34,607 nt of DNA. It comes from Thermoflexales bacterium (GTDB lineage: Bacteria > Chloroflexota > Anaerolineae > J036 > Brachytrichaceae). The stretch covers positions 1 through 34,607 of the forward strand of contig JANWUW010000016.1 of assembly GCA_025057935.1 (NCBI GenBank), written 5' to 3'. The position numbers and the translations under genes were made by a program. Position 1 is the stretch's first letter, and each line of letters opens with the position of its first letter. A model generated the notes under the pieces. It was not told the DNA's origin, ran no database searches, and saw only the letters and a list, made by a program, of their open reading frames with translations. Positions 14,865 to 23,012 of this stretch are shown here, piece after piece.

Positions 14865-15626
14865 TCAGCGCGCTGTCCAGCCAAGGTCGAGCAAATGCGC
14901 TGCGCCCGTGATGATCGCTGCCTTGTCTGAGGCGAGATACACCGCAAACGCAGCAACCTCCTCTGGCTCAATCAAGCGCTTGATCGCCGCAGGCGCGAGC
15001 ATGATGCGCTCGATCACTTCGGATTCGGGGATGCCATGGATGCGCGCTTGGTCGGCAATCTGCGCCTCAACAAGCGGCGTGCGCACGTAGGCAGGGCAGA
15101 TGGCGTTGACCGTGACGCCGAACTCAGCCGCTTCGAGCGCCACAGTGCGCGTCAAGCCGATTAAGCCATGCTTGGCGCTGATGTACGCGCTTTTGTAGGG
15201 GCTAGCGACCAAGCCGTGCAGGCTGCTGATGTTGATGATGCGTCCCCAGCGCTTTTGCTTCATTGCCGGCAGCAAATACTTGATGAGCTGAAACGGCGCT
15301 GTGAGCATCACTTGGATCATGCGCTGCCATACATCTTCGGGGAAGTCTTCAACGGGGCTGACGTGCTGAAAGCCGGCGTTGTTGACGAGAATATCCACGC
15401 ATCCTCCTGCCCACTCCAGCGCACGCTGGGCTAAGGCGCGCACGGCGGCTGGGTCGGCGAGGTCGGCTTGCAGAAACACGCCGCCAACAGCGCGAGCCAC
15501 AGCTTCAGCTTCGGGCTTCACGTCGTGGACGATCACGTGCGCGCCCTCGTGGGCGAATGCCTCGGCAATGGCGCGCCCAATCCCGCTGCCTGCGCCGGTG
15601 ACCAACGCGATCTTGCCGCTCAGCAT
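14865..15626 (-). CDS. bdhA: 3-hydroxybutyrate dehydrogenase, short-chain dehydrogenase family
   Basis: A 253-residue SDR enzyme from ATG 15626. Cofactor motif TGAGSGIG (10-17), NNAG, catalytic Ser in INISSLHG and YISAKHG (Tyr and Lys). The whole middle section NNAGFQHVSPVEDFPEDVWQ, LHGLVASPYKSAYISAKHGL and CPAYVRTPLVEAQIADQA is characteristic of D-3-hydroxybutyrate dehydrogenase, which interconverts 3-hydroxybutyrate and acetoacetate with NAD. At the C-terminus the usual DGGWTA is DLGWTA. Its start codon shares one base with the proC stop (TGATG), and proC contributes AAGGAGGG as ribosome binding site, so the two are translationally coupled. A link to polyhydroxybutyrate or ketone-body use is inferred only from the family. 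Confidence 0.9.
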   Translation of the reverse strand: MLSGKIALVTGAGSGIGRAIAEAFAHEGAHVIVHDVKPEAEAVARAVGGVFLQADLADPAAVRALAQRALEWAGGCVDILVNNAGFQHVSPVEDFPEDVWQRMIQVMLTAPFQLIKYLLPAMKQKRWGRIINISSLHGLVASPYKSAYISAKHGLIGLTRTVALEAAEFGVTVNAICPAYVRTPLVEAQIADQARIHGIPESEVIERIMLAPAAIKRLIEPEEVAAFAVYLASDKAAIITGAAHLLDLGWTAR

Positions 15627-16459
15627 CAGTGCGAACCCTCCTTCGACTTGCCTAGCTCCACGCTGCGCCGATAGGCCGCCCACACTGCGCGCGAAATCAC
15701 AGTGCGCAAGCCGCCCTTCTCCAGCTCATACAGCGCCGCCGCAGTTGTGCCGCCGGGCGAAGTCACTTGATTGCGAAGCTGCGCTGGATGCAGGCGCGAG
15801 GCAATAGCGTACTCGATGCTGCCTTTGATCGTTTGCACGACGAGCTTCTCAGCGATAGGGCGCGAGAAACCGAGGTGTACGCCTGCATCAATCAACGCCT
15901 CCATGAACAAGAAGACGTAAGCCGGGCCAGTGCCGCTCAGCGCTGTCGCCATGTCGAGCATGTCCTCGTCCTCGACGAAGATCTCCTCACCCATAGCGTT
16001 GAGGATGGTTAACGCCGCGCGGCGCTGGCGCTCGCTCACATTCGGCGTGCATGTCCAAACGGAGATGCCGCAGCCGATCTGCGCCGGTGTGTTCGGCATG
16101 ACACGCACGACAGGCTGGTGCTGACCAAGCACAGCTTGAATGCGCGCAATCGGGATGCCGGCAGCGATGGAGAAGATCAGCGCCTCGGGGAGAACCGCGC
16201 CCTGCAAATCGTGGAGCACAGCGTTCATCACTTGCGGCTTGATAGCGAGCACAACGACGTCGGCGCTGCGCACAGCCTCGGCGTTGTGCATGACGGCATG
16301 CACGCCGTAAGCGTCGCTTAGGAGGGTGCGACGCTCGGGGTTGGGCTCGGCGAGCGTGATGCGCTCGGGGGCAATCGCGCCCGATCGAAGCAGGCTTTTG
16401 ATCATCGCCTCGCCCATCACGCCGCCGCCGATGAAAGCAACGTGGAGCTCATCGAGCAT
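15626..16459 (-). CDS. proC: Pyrroline-5-carboxylate reductase
   Basis: A 277-residue protein that carries out the last step of proline synthesis, reducing pyrroline-5-carboxylate with NAD(P)H. It shows the N-terminal dinucleotide motif FIGGGVMGEAMIKSLL, then VVVLAIKPQVM, VVRVMPNTPAQIGCGIS and the dimer/active-site region ALSGTGPAYVFLFMEALIDAG, followed by QVTSPGGTTAAALYELEKGG, all diagnostic for ProC. Full length. It is divergent from tpiA with about 100 bases between, and followed by 3-hydroxybutyrate dehydrogenase with a one-base overlap. Confidence 0.96.
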   Translation of the reverse strand: MLDELHVAFIGGGVMGEAMIKSLLRSGAIAPERITLAEPNPERRTLLSDAYGVHAVMHNAEAVRSADVVVLAIKPQVMNAVLHDLQGAVLPEALIFSIAAGIPIARIQAVLGQHQPVVRVMPNTPAQIGCGISVWTCTPNVSERQRRAALTILNAMGEEIFVEDEDMLDMATALSGTGPAYVFLFMEALIDAGVHLGFSRPIAEKLVVQTIKGSIEYAIASRLHPAQLRNQVTSPGGTTAAALYELEKGGLRTVISRAVWAAYRRSVELGKSKEGSH

Positions 16460-16561
16460 GACGAAGCGGATTCTAGCGCGAGCACAGATTCCTCAGGTCA
16501 CGAGCCTGACGAAACTCGTCTACACTGCACGGTAAAACCCGATCTTCGACAACGAAAGGCT

Positions 16562-17326
16562 ATGCGACAACCCTTCATTGCTGGCAACTGGAAGATGAAC
16601 AAAACCGTCCAAGAGGCGCGCGAGCTCGCCGAGGCCATCGTTGCTGGCGTGCAGGCGCTGCATGACGTCGAAGTGGCGCTGTGCCCGCCGTTTGTGGCGC
16701 TCACTGCCGTGAAAGCCGTGATCGCAGACACGCCGCTGAAGCTTGGCGCGCAGAACATGCACGACCAGGAGAAAGGCGCGTTCACCGGCGAAATTTCGCC
16801 GATCATGCTCGCAGGCTGGGTGGACTACGTCATCGTTGGGCATTCCGAGCGCCGCCAGCATTTCGGCGAGAGCGACGCCTTCATCAACCGCAAGGTGCGC
16901 GCAGCGCTGCGACACAGCTTGCGCCCGATTTTGTGCATCGGCGAGACGCTGGAGCAGAACGATCGCGGTGAGACCGAAGCTGTGCTCGCGCAGCAGTTGC
17001 GCCTCGGGCTTGACGGCGTGAGCAGCACCGAAGCGGCGCATTTGGTGATCGCCTACGAGCCAGTGTGGGCGATCGGCACTGGTCGCCCAGCGACGCCGGC
17101 AGACGCTCAGCAGCGCTGCGCGTTCATTCGGCAGGAACTGTGCGCGCGCTTCGGCGATGTAGCAGACGCAATCCGCATTCTGTATGGCGGCAGCGTAACG
17201 CCGAGCAACGCCCCAGAGCTGCTGCGTCAGCCCGACATCGACGGCGCACTTGTTGGCGGGGCAAGCCTCGTCGCGCAAGACTTCATCGCCATTGTGCGCG
17301 CTGCTTCGCAAAAACAAACCGCGTGA
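16562..17326 (+). CDS. tpiA: Triosephosphate isomerase
   Basis: A 254-residue glycolytic enzyme interconverting dihydroxyacetone phosphate and glyceraldehyde-3-phosphate. It begins MRQPFIAGNWKMNKT (catalytic Lys in NWKMN), contains VIVGHSERRQHFGE (catalytic His), VIAYEPVWAIGTGR (catalytic Glu) and the phosphate-binding ILYGGSVTPSNA and DGALVGGASL. The start at 16562 follows GAAAGG; codons upstream in the same frame do not resemble the family. A possible -10 TACACT lies at 16521-16526. pgk, the usual partner, is found separately 17 kb away in this window. Confidence 0.97.
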   Translation: MRQPFIAGNWKMNKTVQEARELAEAIVAGVQALHDVEVALCPPFVALTAVKAVIADTPLKLGAQNMHDQEKGAFTGEISPIMLAGWVDYVIVGHSERRQHFGESDAFINRKVRAALRHSLRPILCIGETLEQNDRGETEAVLAQQLRLGLDGVSSTEAAHLVIAYEPVWAIGTGRPATPADAQQRCAFIRQELCARFGDVADAIRILYGGSVTPSNAPELLRQPDIDGALVGGASLVAQDFIAIVRAASQKQTA

Positions 17327-17341
17327 GGAGCAGCGATCGCC

Positions 17342-18073
17342 GTGCAGTGGGGGGCGTTGATCGCGCTTGTGGGCACCTTTGCCGCTCTGTTGATCTTGGA
17401 GCGCCGCGTGCATCAGCGCATGCAACAGGTGCTGCTTCGCTCCACTGGCAACCCGACCCTGGCAACAGTGCTGTACGCGCTAGTGTTGTTGCCCGGCGTT
17501 GCACTGCACGAGTTGAGTCATGTCTTGGCAGCGCGCTTGCTCGGCGTGCGCGTGCGCAAGCTCTCGCTGCGCCCTGAGCGGCTGCACGGCGGCGTGGTGC
17601 GCTTCGGCTACGTCGAGGTGCTGCGCAGCGATGACCTTCGGGCAGCGTTGATCGGGCTTGCGCCGCTGGCGACTGGGATCGCCGCGCTGGCGCTGGTCGG
17701 CACGCATGTGTTCGGGCTCGACCAGACCTGGCGCGCGTTGATGACAACGGACGAGCCTACAGAAGCGGTGTTGCACATAGCGCGTTGGGTGATCGCGCTG
17801 GCGCAAGCGCCCGACGCGTGGTTGTGGCTGTATGCCGCGTTCGCCATCGCTAACACGATGCTGCCCTCCGCCTCCGATCTGCAGCCGTGGTCGAGCAATC
17901 CATTGCTCATGCTGGCGCTCGTGGGTGCAGCAGCGCTGGCGCTCAACGCGATCATCGCGCTGCCCTGGGCATATTGGTTCGCGCTGCTGTTCGCCTTCGC
18001 AGCGCTGGTGAACGCAGCAGCGCTGGTTATGCTTTCGCTGCTGTCGCGGCTGCTCGACGCACTGCCAAGGTGA
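17342..18073 (+). CDS. S2P-like (M50-type) membrane metalloprotease, probable
   Basis: A 243-residue membrane protein with about six helices, start GTG 17342, 15 bp after tpiA with GGAG upstream. Helix two carries GVALHELSHVLAARLLGVRV, an HExxH zinc motif (His 56, Glu 57, His 60) in the sequence context of site-2-protease family members. Further on, NTMLPSASD (Asn 171, Pro 175, Asp 179) matches the N-x8-D spacing of the second S2P motif, which supplies the third zinc ligand. So the sequence supports an intramembrane protease fold, although it lacks the PDZ domain of RseP and is small. Substrate unknown; no anti-sigma factor is nearby. Confidence 0.7.
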   Translation: MQWGALIALVGTFAALLILERRVHQRMQQVLLRSTGNPTLATVLYALVLLPGVALHELSHVLAARLLGVRVRKLSLRPERLHGGVVRFGYVEVLRSDDLRAALIGLAPLATGIAALALVGTHVFGLDQTWRALMTTDEPTEAVLHIARWVIALAQAPDAWLWLYAAFAIANTMLPSASDLQPWSSNPLLMLALVGAAALALNAIIALPWAYWFALLFAFAALVNAAALVMLSLLSRLLDALPR

Positions 18074-18115
18074 GTCATCAGTGCACGGGAGCGTTGGCAT
18101 TCAGCGAGCAAGGCT

Positions 18116-19813
18116 TCAACGCCAACGCCAGCGCCTATCCTCAGGCGTAATGCGGCGGATAAGAACGCGCACGCCTGCAGCGAGCGCAAGCGCAAGGATC
18201 GACAACGGCAGCGGTGGAAGGTCTGCGGCGACCCGTGCATTCATCGCCGCGATCTGATTCAAGCCCACAAGTGCCCACGCAAGGTCGTCCGCAGGCGGCA
18301 AAAAGCCCTCCCACTGATCGCCCCATTCCAGATACAAGCGCAGCGCCCACGCTGCGGAGACAAGAGTAGCCAACGCGAGCGCTCCGCTCACACCAAGCAG
18401 CACATCCGCTGGCGAGCGGCGATGCACGAGCACAGCGACGAGCACACTGGCGATCAGCACGCCGGCCGCACTTGCAGGCGCAAGGCGCATCCAAAGCGCG
18501 CGCGGTTGACCCTGCTCGAAGAGCGTGAAGGAAGGCAGCGATCCGTCGCCAAGCATGAACGCTACCTGAACAGCGACGAACGCAAGTCCGCCTGCGGCAC
18601 TTGCCCAGCCTGCTGCCTGCGCGCCTGCGCCGACCAGCGCCGCAAGCGTCAGCGCGATCCCGATCACAAGCGGCACGCGGATCCACTGCGCTGCGCGGCG
18701 CAATTCGTCGCGCTCGGCTTGAGCGGCGCGATCGAGACGCACGAACCACACCTGAAACGCGCGCGCGTCGCCTTGGTGGATCGCTGCTTCGTACTCGCGC
18801 AACAGAGGTGCGGCAAAGCGCGGGCGGGCATGAAGTTCGCTCCACGCCTCGTAGAACGCGGTGAGCTGCTGGGCAGCCGCTTGCATCGCTTCGGGAGATG
18901 CGTCCAGCATTTCAAACAGCGGACGTCCTTGCGCATGCACAGGCGGCGCTGCGCCCATGAGCACGGCAAGCGTCGGCGCTACATCTTCAGCGCGGGCGAT
19001 CGCCGCGACGTTTGTGCGCACACCCGCGCCTGCTATCACCGCAGGCGCGCGCGCGATCGCTGGCTCGCTGCCGCCGTCGCGACCGCGATCATCCAGCCCA
19101 CGATCGCCGAGCACAGCGACAGTGACTTTGCTCAAGTCGAGCGCGCCGACAAGCTGCTGCACACGCACATCAGTGGCAGCGACGGCTGTGGCGTAAGCAT
19201 CAGGGTTAGTGCGCAGGGTTGCCTCAGGCAACGCAAGTTCTACGAGCACAAATGCCACAGGCTGCTCTACGTCGCGCAGCGCTTCGAGTGCAAGCGTTAC
19301 AGCTTGGTCATCGCGCGCGGCAACATCTTCAGCCGCGACAAGGCTGAGGCGCGGCACAGCGTCTTCAAACCAATCTGCCCAGCGAGACTCACCGACAAGC
19401 GCAGCCGTGCGCCCTGCGCGCTGCAGGGCGTGGAACAGAGTGTCCAATCCGCGCCCTGCTGCTTCATCAGGCAGAAGCGCGCCATGAGTCTCAGGGCGCG
19501 CCCCAGAGAGCAGCGTAAACGTTGCCGGCGCGCGCCACGTTGGCGCCGTGTGTTCAACCATAAGGCTCGCGCCGCGCGCGCGCAGCGCGTTGAGCGTCGG
19601 CATGCGTTGCGCAGCGTCGAGCCGCAGCCCGCGCACCCAGATCAGCACGAGGCGCTGCGTGAGGGGTCGGCTAGGAGGCGCAGGTGGCAACAGTTGCAGA
19701 ACGGGATTGGTGTAGGCGGTGAATTTTGCCCATAGCAGGTCGCGCGCGCTTTCCGCAAGCCATGCAGAAAACATCAGCATCAACGCAATCAACAGCGGCA
19801 ACGCGCGACGCAT
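18116..19813 (-). CDS. Membrane-anchored alkaline-phosphatase-superfamily protein, catalytic residues lost
   Basis: A 565-residue protein with one N-terminal helix (1-22), a large extracytoplasmic domain (about 50-385) and about five C-terminal helices (385-550). The soluble domain lines up with the phosphodiesterase/ethanolamine-phosphate-transferase branch: RLVLIWVRGLRLD, APTWRAPATFTLLSGARPETHG and AVLGDRGLDDRGRDGG. The usual residues are replaced at each of these: metal Asp of IDGLR is Arg 61, nucleophile Thr of PTxT is Arg 94, SDHG reads GDRG (His to Arg 238) and HGG reads DGG (Asp 246). Only Asp 237 is kept. It is therefore probably a pseudoenzyme. It lies 6 bp after an ABC-F ATPase gene, so the two form an operon. 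Function unknown. Confidence 0.8.
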   Translation of the reverse strand: MRRALPLLIALMLMFSAWLAESARDLLWAKFTAYTNPVLQLLPPAPPSRPLTQRLVLIWVRGLRLDAAQRMPTLNALRARGASLMVEHTAPTWRAPATFTLLSGARPETHGALLPDEAAGRGLDTLFHALQRAGRTAALVGESRWADWFEDAVPRLSLVAAEDVAARDDQAVTLALEALRDVEQPVAFVLVELALPEATLRTNPDAYATAVAATDVRVQQLVGALDLSKVTVAVLGDRGLDDRGRDGGSEPAIARAPAVIAGAGVRTNVAAIARAEDVAPTLAVLMGAAPPVHAQGRPLFEMLDASPEAMQAAAQQLTAFYEAWSELHARPRFAAPLLREYEAAIHQGDARAFQVWFVRLDRAAQAERDELRRAAQWIRVPLVIGIALTLAALVGAGAQAAGWASAAGGLAFVAVQVAFMLGDGSLPSFTLFEQGQPRALWMRLAPASAAGVLIASVLVAVLVHRRSPADVLLGVSGALALATLVSAAWALRLYLEWGDQWEGFLPPADDLAWALVGLNQIAAMNARVAADLPPLPLSILALALAAGVRVLIRRITPEDRRWRWR

Positions 19814-19819
19814 GAACGC

Positions 19820-21736
19820 TCAGCTTAACCGCTCAAACGCTGCCCATGCCTCCGCAAGCGCCGCTTCAGTCTGGCGGTATGCCTCGCCGAGGGCGCGCAG
19901 GCGCGCGAAGTCGCTGCCTGCATGTTGCATCTGCTGACTCAGCTCATCGAGTTGCGCCTCAAGAGCTTGGATTCGCTGCATCACAGCTTCCAGCTCGGCT
20001 TGGCGGCGCTGCAGCGCGTTTTTGGAGAGGCGTGGCTTGTTCGCCCCCATCGCCGGCGCAGGCTTGGCGCTCTGTCGAACCGAAGCAAGCTCAGAATCAG
20101 CGTGCTCTTGCGCCTCGCGCCATTCATCGTAAGCACCCTTGAAGACCTGCACCTCGGCAGGCGCAACGCCCGCTCGCGGCGTGACGACCCACAGTTGGGA
20201 GGCGAGCGCAGCGATCAGGTAGCGGTCGTGCGATACGAATACAAGCGTGCCTTCAAAGCGTTGCAGCGCTTCAGTAAGCGCCTCTTGTGCGGGAATGTCG
20301 AGGTGATTGGTTGGCTCGTCGAGCAGCAGCACGTTTGCGCCTTGCAGCGCTAGGCGTGCCAACGCGAGGCGACCGCGCTCACCGCCGCTGAGCATCGCCA
20401 CGCGCTTAGAGTGGTCGTCGCCGCTGAACAAGAAGCGCCCCAGCCAGGCGCGCGCTTCGCCTAGCGAGAGGTCGGGGCAGCTGTGGAGCAGTGCCTCTAC
20501 CAGCGTCTGGTTGGGATCGAGGTCCTCGTGGGCCTGGGCAAAATAGCCAACGCGCACCCCAGCACCCCAGCGCACCTCACCTGCAAATGGGCGCACCTGC
20601 CCGATCAGTGTCTTGAGGAGCGAGGTCTTGCCAGCGCCGTTCGGTCCGATGACTGCGACGCGCTCTCCGCGCGTGAGGACGAGGTCGGGCATCTGCAGCA
20701 GCGCGCGCTCATAGCCGACCACCAAGCCGCGCGTCTCCAACACGCGGTCGCCGCTGCGCCCAGCATTAGACCATTGCAAACGCAGCACGCGCTGCTGCAC
20801 TGGGCGCTCAAGACGCTCCAAGCGGTTCAAACGTCGCAGGCGTCCTCTCGCTTGAGCGGAATTTTGACCGGCGAGGTTGCGACGAATGTATTCCTCCTGT
20901 TTGGCGATATACGCTTGTTGAGCTTCGTATTCAGCCTGAGCGCGTGCTTGGCGCTCAGCGCGCTGCTGCACGAACTCAGTGTAGCCGCCGCGATAAAACG
21001 CAAGCCGCGCGCCTCCTTCAGCGCTGCGCGTCATTTCCCACACGTGGTCACATACCTCGTCGAGGAAGTAGCGGTCGTGCGAGACAACGATCAGCGTGCC
21101 CTCCCAAGCCTGCAAGAAGCGCTCGAGCCACTCGACGGCTTGCGCGTCGAGATGGTTAGTGGGCTCGTCAAGAAGAAGGACATCGGGAGAGGCGAGCAGC
21201 AAGTGCGCCAAGTTGGCGCGCACACGCTGCCCGCCGCTCAAAGCGTGCATGGGGCGATGCCACGCGGTTTCGTCGAGCCCCAATCCGTGCAACACTTGGC
21301 GCGTGCGCGTTTCGATGAGATAGCCTCCTTGTTGCTCGAACGCCTGCTGCAGCGCCCCGTAGGCGTCCAGCAATGCTTCAGCGCGTGCAGCATCGAGGTT
21401 GGGCTGCGCCAAAGTTTGCTCGATCTGCATCATGCGCGCGCGCAGCGAGTTCAAGTTCTCGAAGGCGTTGCACGCTAACTGCCAAGGAGTGCGCGCGTCG
21501 GCTTCCTCAGCGGTCTGCGCGAGATACCCAAAGCGCGCGCCGCGCGCGCGGTGCACATGCCCGCCGGGATTTGGCTGTTCGACACCAGCAAGGACGCGCA
21601 GCAGTGTGCTTTTGCCGCAGCCGTTGGCTCCAACGAGCGCGATTTTGTCGCCGCGCGCCACGCTGAACTCTAGCCCTGTGAACACATCAAACGCGCCGTA
21701 GGACTTGCTTAGATTCTCGACGCGAAGCACAGCCAT
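19820..21736 (-). CDS. ABC-F family ATPase
   Basis: A 638-residue cytoplasmic protein with two ABC domains and no membrane segment. First domain: Walker A GANGCGKST (36-44), signature LSGGQ (166-170), Walker B LLLDEPTNHLD (187-197). Then a charged inter-domain linker with a helical hairpin (about 255-315), as in ABC-F proteins that reach into the ribosomal E site. Second domain: GPNGAGKTS (364-372), LSGGE, LLLDEPTNHLD. The last 70 residues form a coiled coil similar to Uup/YdiF-type members. ABC-F proteins act in translation or protect ribosomes from antibiotics; no resistance type can be assigned. A -10 TACAAT ends 8 bases before the ATG, suggesting a leaderless message. Confidence 0.93.
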   Translation of the reverse strand: MAVLRVENLSKSYGAFDVFTGLEFSVARGDKIALVGANGCGKSTLLRVLAGVEQPNPGGHVHRARGARFGYLAQTAEEADARTPWQLACNAFENLNSLRARMMQIEQTLAQPNLDAARAEALLDAYGALQQAFEQQGGYLIETRTRQVLHGLGLDETAWHRPMHALSGGQRVRANLAHLLLASPDVLLLDEPTNHLDAQAVEWLERFLQAWEGTLIVVSHDRYFLDEVCDHVWEMTRSAEGGARLAFYRGGYTEFVQQRAERQARAQAEYEAQQAYIAKQEEYIRRNLAGQNSAQARGRLRRLNRLERLERPVQQRVLRLQWSNAGRSGDRVLETRGLVVGYERALLQMPDLVLTRGERVAVIGPNGAGKTSLLKTLIGQVRPFAGEVRWGAGVRVGYFAQAHEDLDPNQTLVEALLHSCPDLSLGEARAWLGRFLFSGDDHSKRVAMLSGGERGRLALARLALQGANVLLLDEPTNHLDIPAQEALTEALQRFEGTLVFVSHDRYLIAALASQLWVVTPRAGVAPAEVQVFKGAYDEWREAQEHADSELASVRQSAKPAPAMGANKPRLSKNALQRRQAELEAVMQRIQALEAQLDELSQQMQHAGSDFARLRALGEAYRQTEAALAEAWAAFERLS

Positions 21737-21744
21737 GCATTGGG

Positions 21745-21750
21745 ATTGTA
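21745..21750 (-). promoter_or_regulatory. -10 box of the ABC-F gene, near-leaderless
   Basis: TACAAT on the minus strand, with CTGAGA (4 of 6 matches to TTGACA) 17 bases upstream. The ATG at 21736 follows 8 bases later, so the transcript would begin at or next to the start codon. Confidence 0.5.
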
Positions 21751-21925
21751 CGGGTGCGCAACCTGCGTCTCAGAAGCCGCTGCAGAGTCTGCGGGGTTAA
21801 GATGGAGTGTCGTAATGAGCTCGCCAGCTCACGCATTAAAGCGGGCTGTGCACCAGCGCAGCGCTACATGCGCCCTGCGAGAATTGGGGGCGTTTCGCTG
21901 CCGTGCCGACATGCCAAAACAAGCC

Positions 21926-21931
21926 GATAAT
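21926..21931 (+). promoter_or_regulatory. Possible -10 box of the carotenoid operon
   Basis: GATAAT with GTGCCG (3 of 6 matches) 17 bases upstream. Transcription would start near 21938, giving about 39 nt of leader before the short ORF at 21977 and about 148 nt before crtB. The rest of the 240-base stretch from 21737 to 21976 shows no other feature I can name. Confidence 0.4.
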
Positions 21932-21976
21932 GTTCTGTAGTACGCACAGCAAGCCAACGCATTAGGAGGACGACAC

Positions 21977-22048
21977 ATGCACGACGTGCACCGCGACGCC
22001 CACACCCAGCATCCACTTCGTGGTGATGCGCCCTCTCTCCCTCGTTGA
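21977..22048 (+). CDS. Putative 23-residue leader peptide upstream of crtB
   Basis: An ATG at 21977 is preceded by AGGAGG (21964-21969) at 7-base spacing, the best Shine-Dalgarno in the window, and opens a frame of 23 codons ending TGA at 22046-22048. The peptide is hydrophilic, with His at positions 2, 5, 9 and 12 and a start of MHDVHRDAH. It matches no family I know. Its last codons contain CCCTCT, which can pair with the AGAGG of the crtB ribosome binding site (22074-22078), so translation of this ORF could expose or hide the crtB start. crtB begins 37 bases after its stop. A coding leader is likely; a regulatory role is inference. Confidence 0.5.
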   Translation: MHDVHRDAHTQHPLRGDAPSLPR

Positions 22049-22085
22049 GCCTGAGTAGCGGCTGCTGCCTTCTAGAGGAATACCC

Positions 22086-23012
22086 ATGATCAAGCCGCTC
22101 AAGTGGCGCGCTGACTCAAGTCCAGCCGAGCATCCGCTTTCGCTGGAGCGCGCCTATCAACTCTGCGACGAGATCACCTGCGATCACTCCAAAACGTTCT
22201 ACTTCAGCACGCGCTTCTTGCCAGCGCCGAAACGGCGCGCGATCCGCGCGTTTTACGCCTTCTGCCGCACCACCGACGACCTCGTGGATGTGCTGGCGAA
22301 GAGTGAGCCGGAGACGCGCTCGCGCCTCCTCTCATGGCGCACGGCTTCGCGCCTGAGCGCCGCTGAGCAGGACAACCCCGTGCTGGCAGCCTGGTCCGCA
22401 GTGCGCGAAGCATATCGTGTGCCCCAGCAGTACGTCGAGGAGCTGATTGACGGCTGCGAGATGGATTTGAGCATTCGGCGCTACGACACCTGGGAGGCGT
22501 TGCGCCGCTACTGCTACTGCGTCGCCAGCACTGTGGGCTTGATCAGCATGCACATCATCGGGCTTGTGGACGACTCACCCGAGACCTACGCGCGCGCGCG
22601 CGCCGCAGCGATCGATCTCGGCGTCGCTATGCAGCTCACCAACATCCTGCGCGATGTGGGTGAGGACTTACGTCGCGGGCGCATTTACTTGCCTCAAGAA
22701 GACCTGCAGCGCTTTGGGTACACCGAGGCTGACTTGATGCAGCATGTGTTAGACGATCGATTTCGCGCGCTGATGCGCTTCGAGATCGCGCGCGCGCGAC
22801 AACTTTATGCGCAGAGCCTGCCGGCAGTGGCGCTGTTGAAGCCGGAAGGGCGCCTCGCTGTGTGCGCCGCAGGCGTGCTCTACCGCGACATCCTCGCAAA
22901 GATCGAGGCGAACGACTTCGACGTGTTCCATCGGCGCGCTCATCTCACCTTTGCGGAGAAGCTGCGCCGCTTGCCGCGCATCCTATGGGCAGCCAAACGC
23001 CTTCGCTGCTAG
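22086..23012 (+). CDS. crtB: Phytoene/squalene synthase family enzyme (phytoene synthase)
   Basis: A 308-residue trans-isoprenyl diphosphate synthase that condenses two geranylgeranyl diphosphates to phytoene, the first committed carotenoid step. It shows SKTFYFSTRFLP, the first Asp-rich motif FCRTTDDLVD, YCYCVASTVGLISMHIIG, and the second Asp-rich block LTNILRDVGEDLRRGRIYLPQEDL. Full length, cytoplasmic or membrane-associated. ATG 22086 follows AGAGGAA. The downstream CruF-like gene overlaps its end by 28 bases, which supports carotenoid rather than squalene synthesis. No desaturase (crtI) or cyclase is in the window, so the pathway must be completed elsewhere. Confidence 0.93.
   Translation: MIKPLKWRADSSPAEHPLSLERAYQLCDEITCDHSKTFYFSTRFLPAPKRRAIRAFYAFCRTTDDLVDVLAKSEPETRSRLLSWRTASRLSAAEQDNPVLAAWSAVREAYRVPQQYVEELIDGCEMDLSIRRYDTWEALRRYCYCVASTVGLISMHIIGLVDDSPETYARARAAAIDLGVAMQLTNILRDVGEDLRRGRIYLPQEDLQRFGYTEADLMQHVLDDRFRALMRFEIARARQLYAQSLPAVALLKPEGRLAVCAAGVLYRDILAKIEANDFDVFHRRAHLTFAEKLRRLPRILWAAKRLRC

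Noticed and set aside
21740-21940. A 66-codon plus-strand frame between the ABC-F and crtB genes
   Set aside because: No Shine-Dalgarno, composition like shadow frames, and the ABC-F -10 box and the proposed crtB -10 fall inside it.
21977-22048. The His codons of the crtB leader ORF as a classical histidine-operon attenuator
   Set aside because: The His codons are spread, not consecutive, no terminator hairpin is visible, and the downstream genes make carotenoids.
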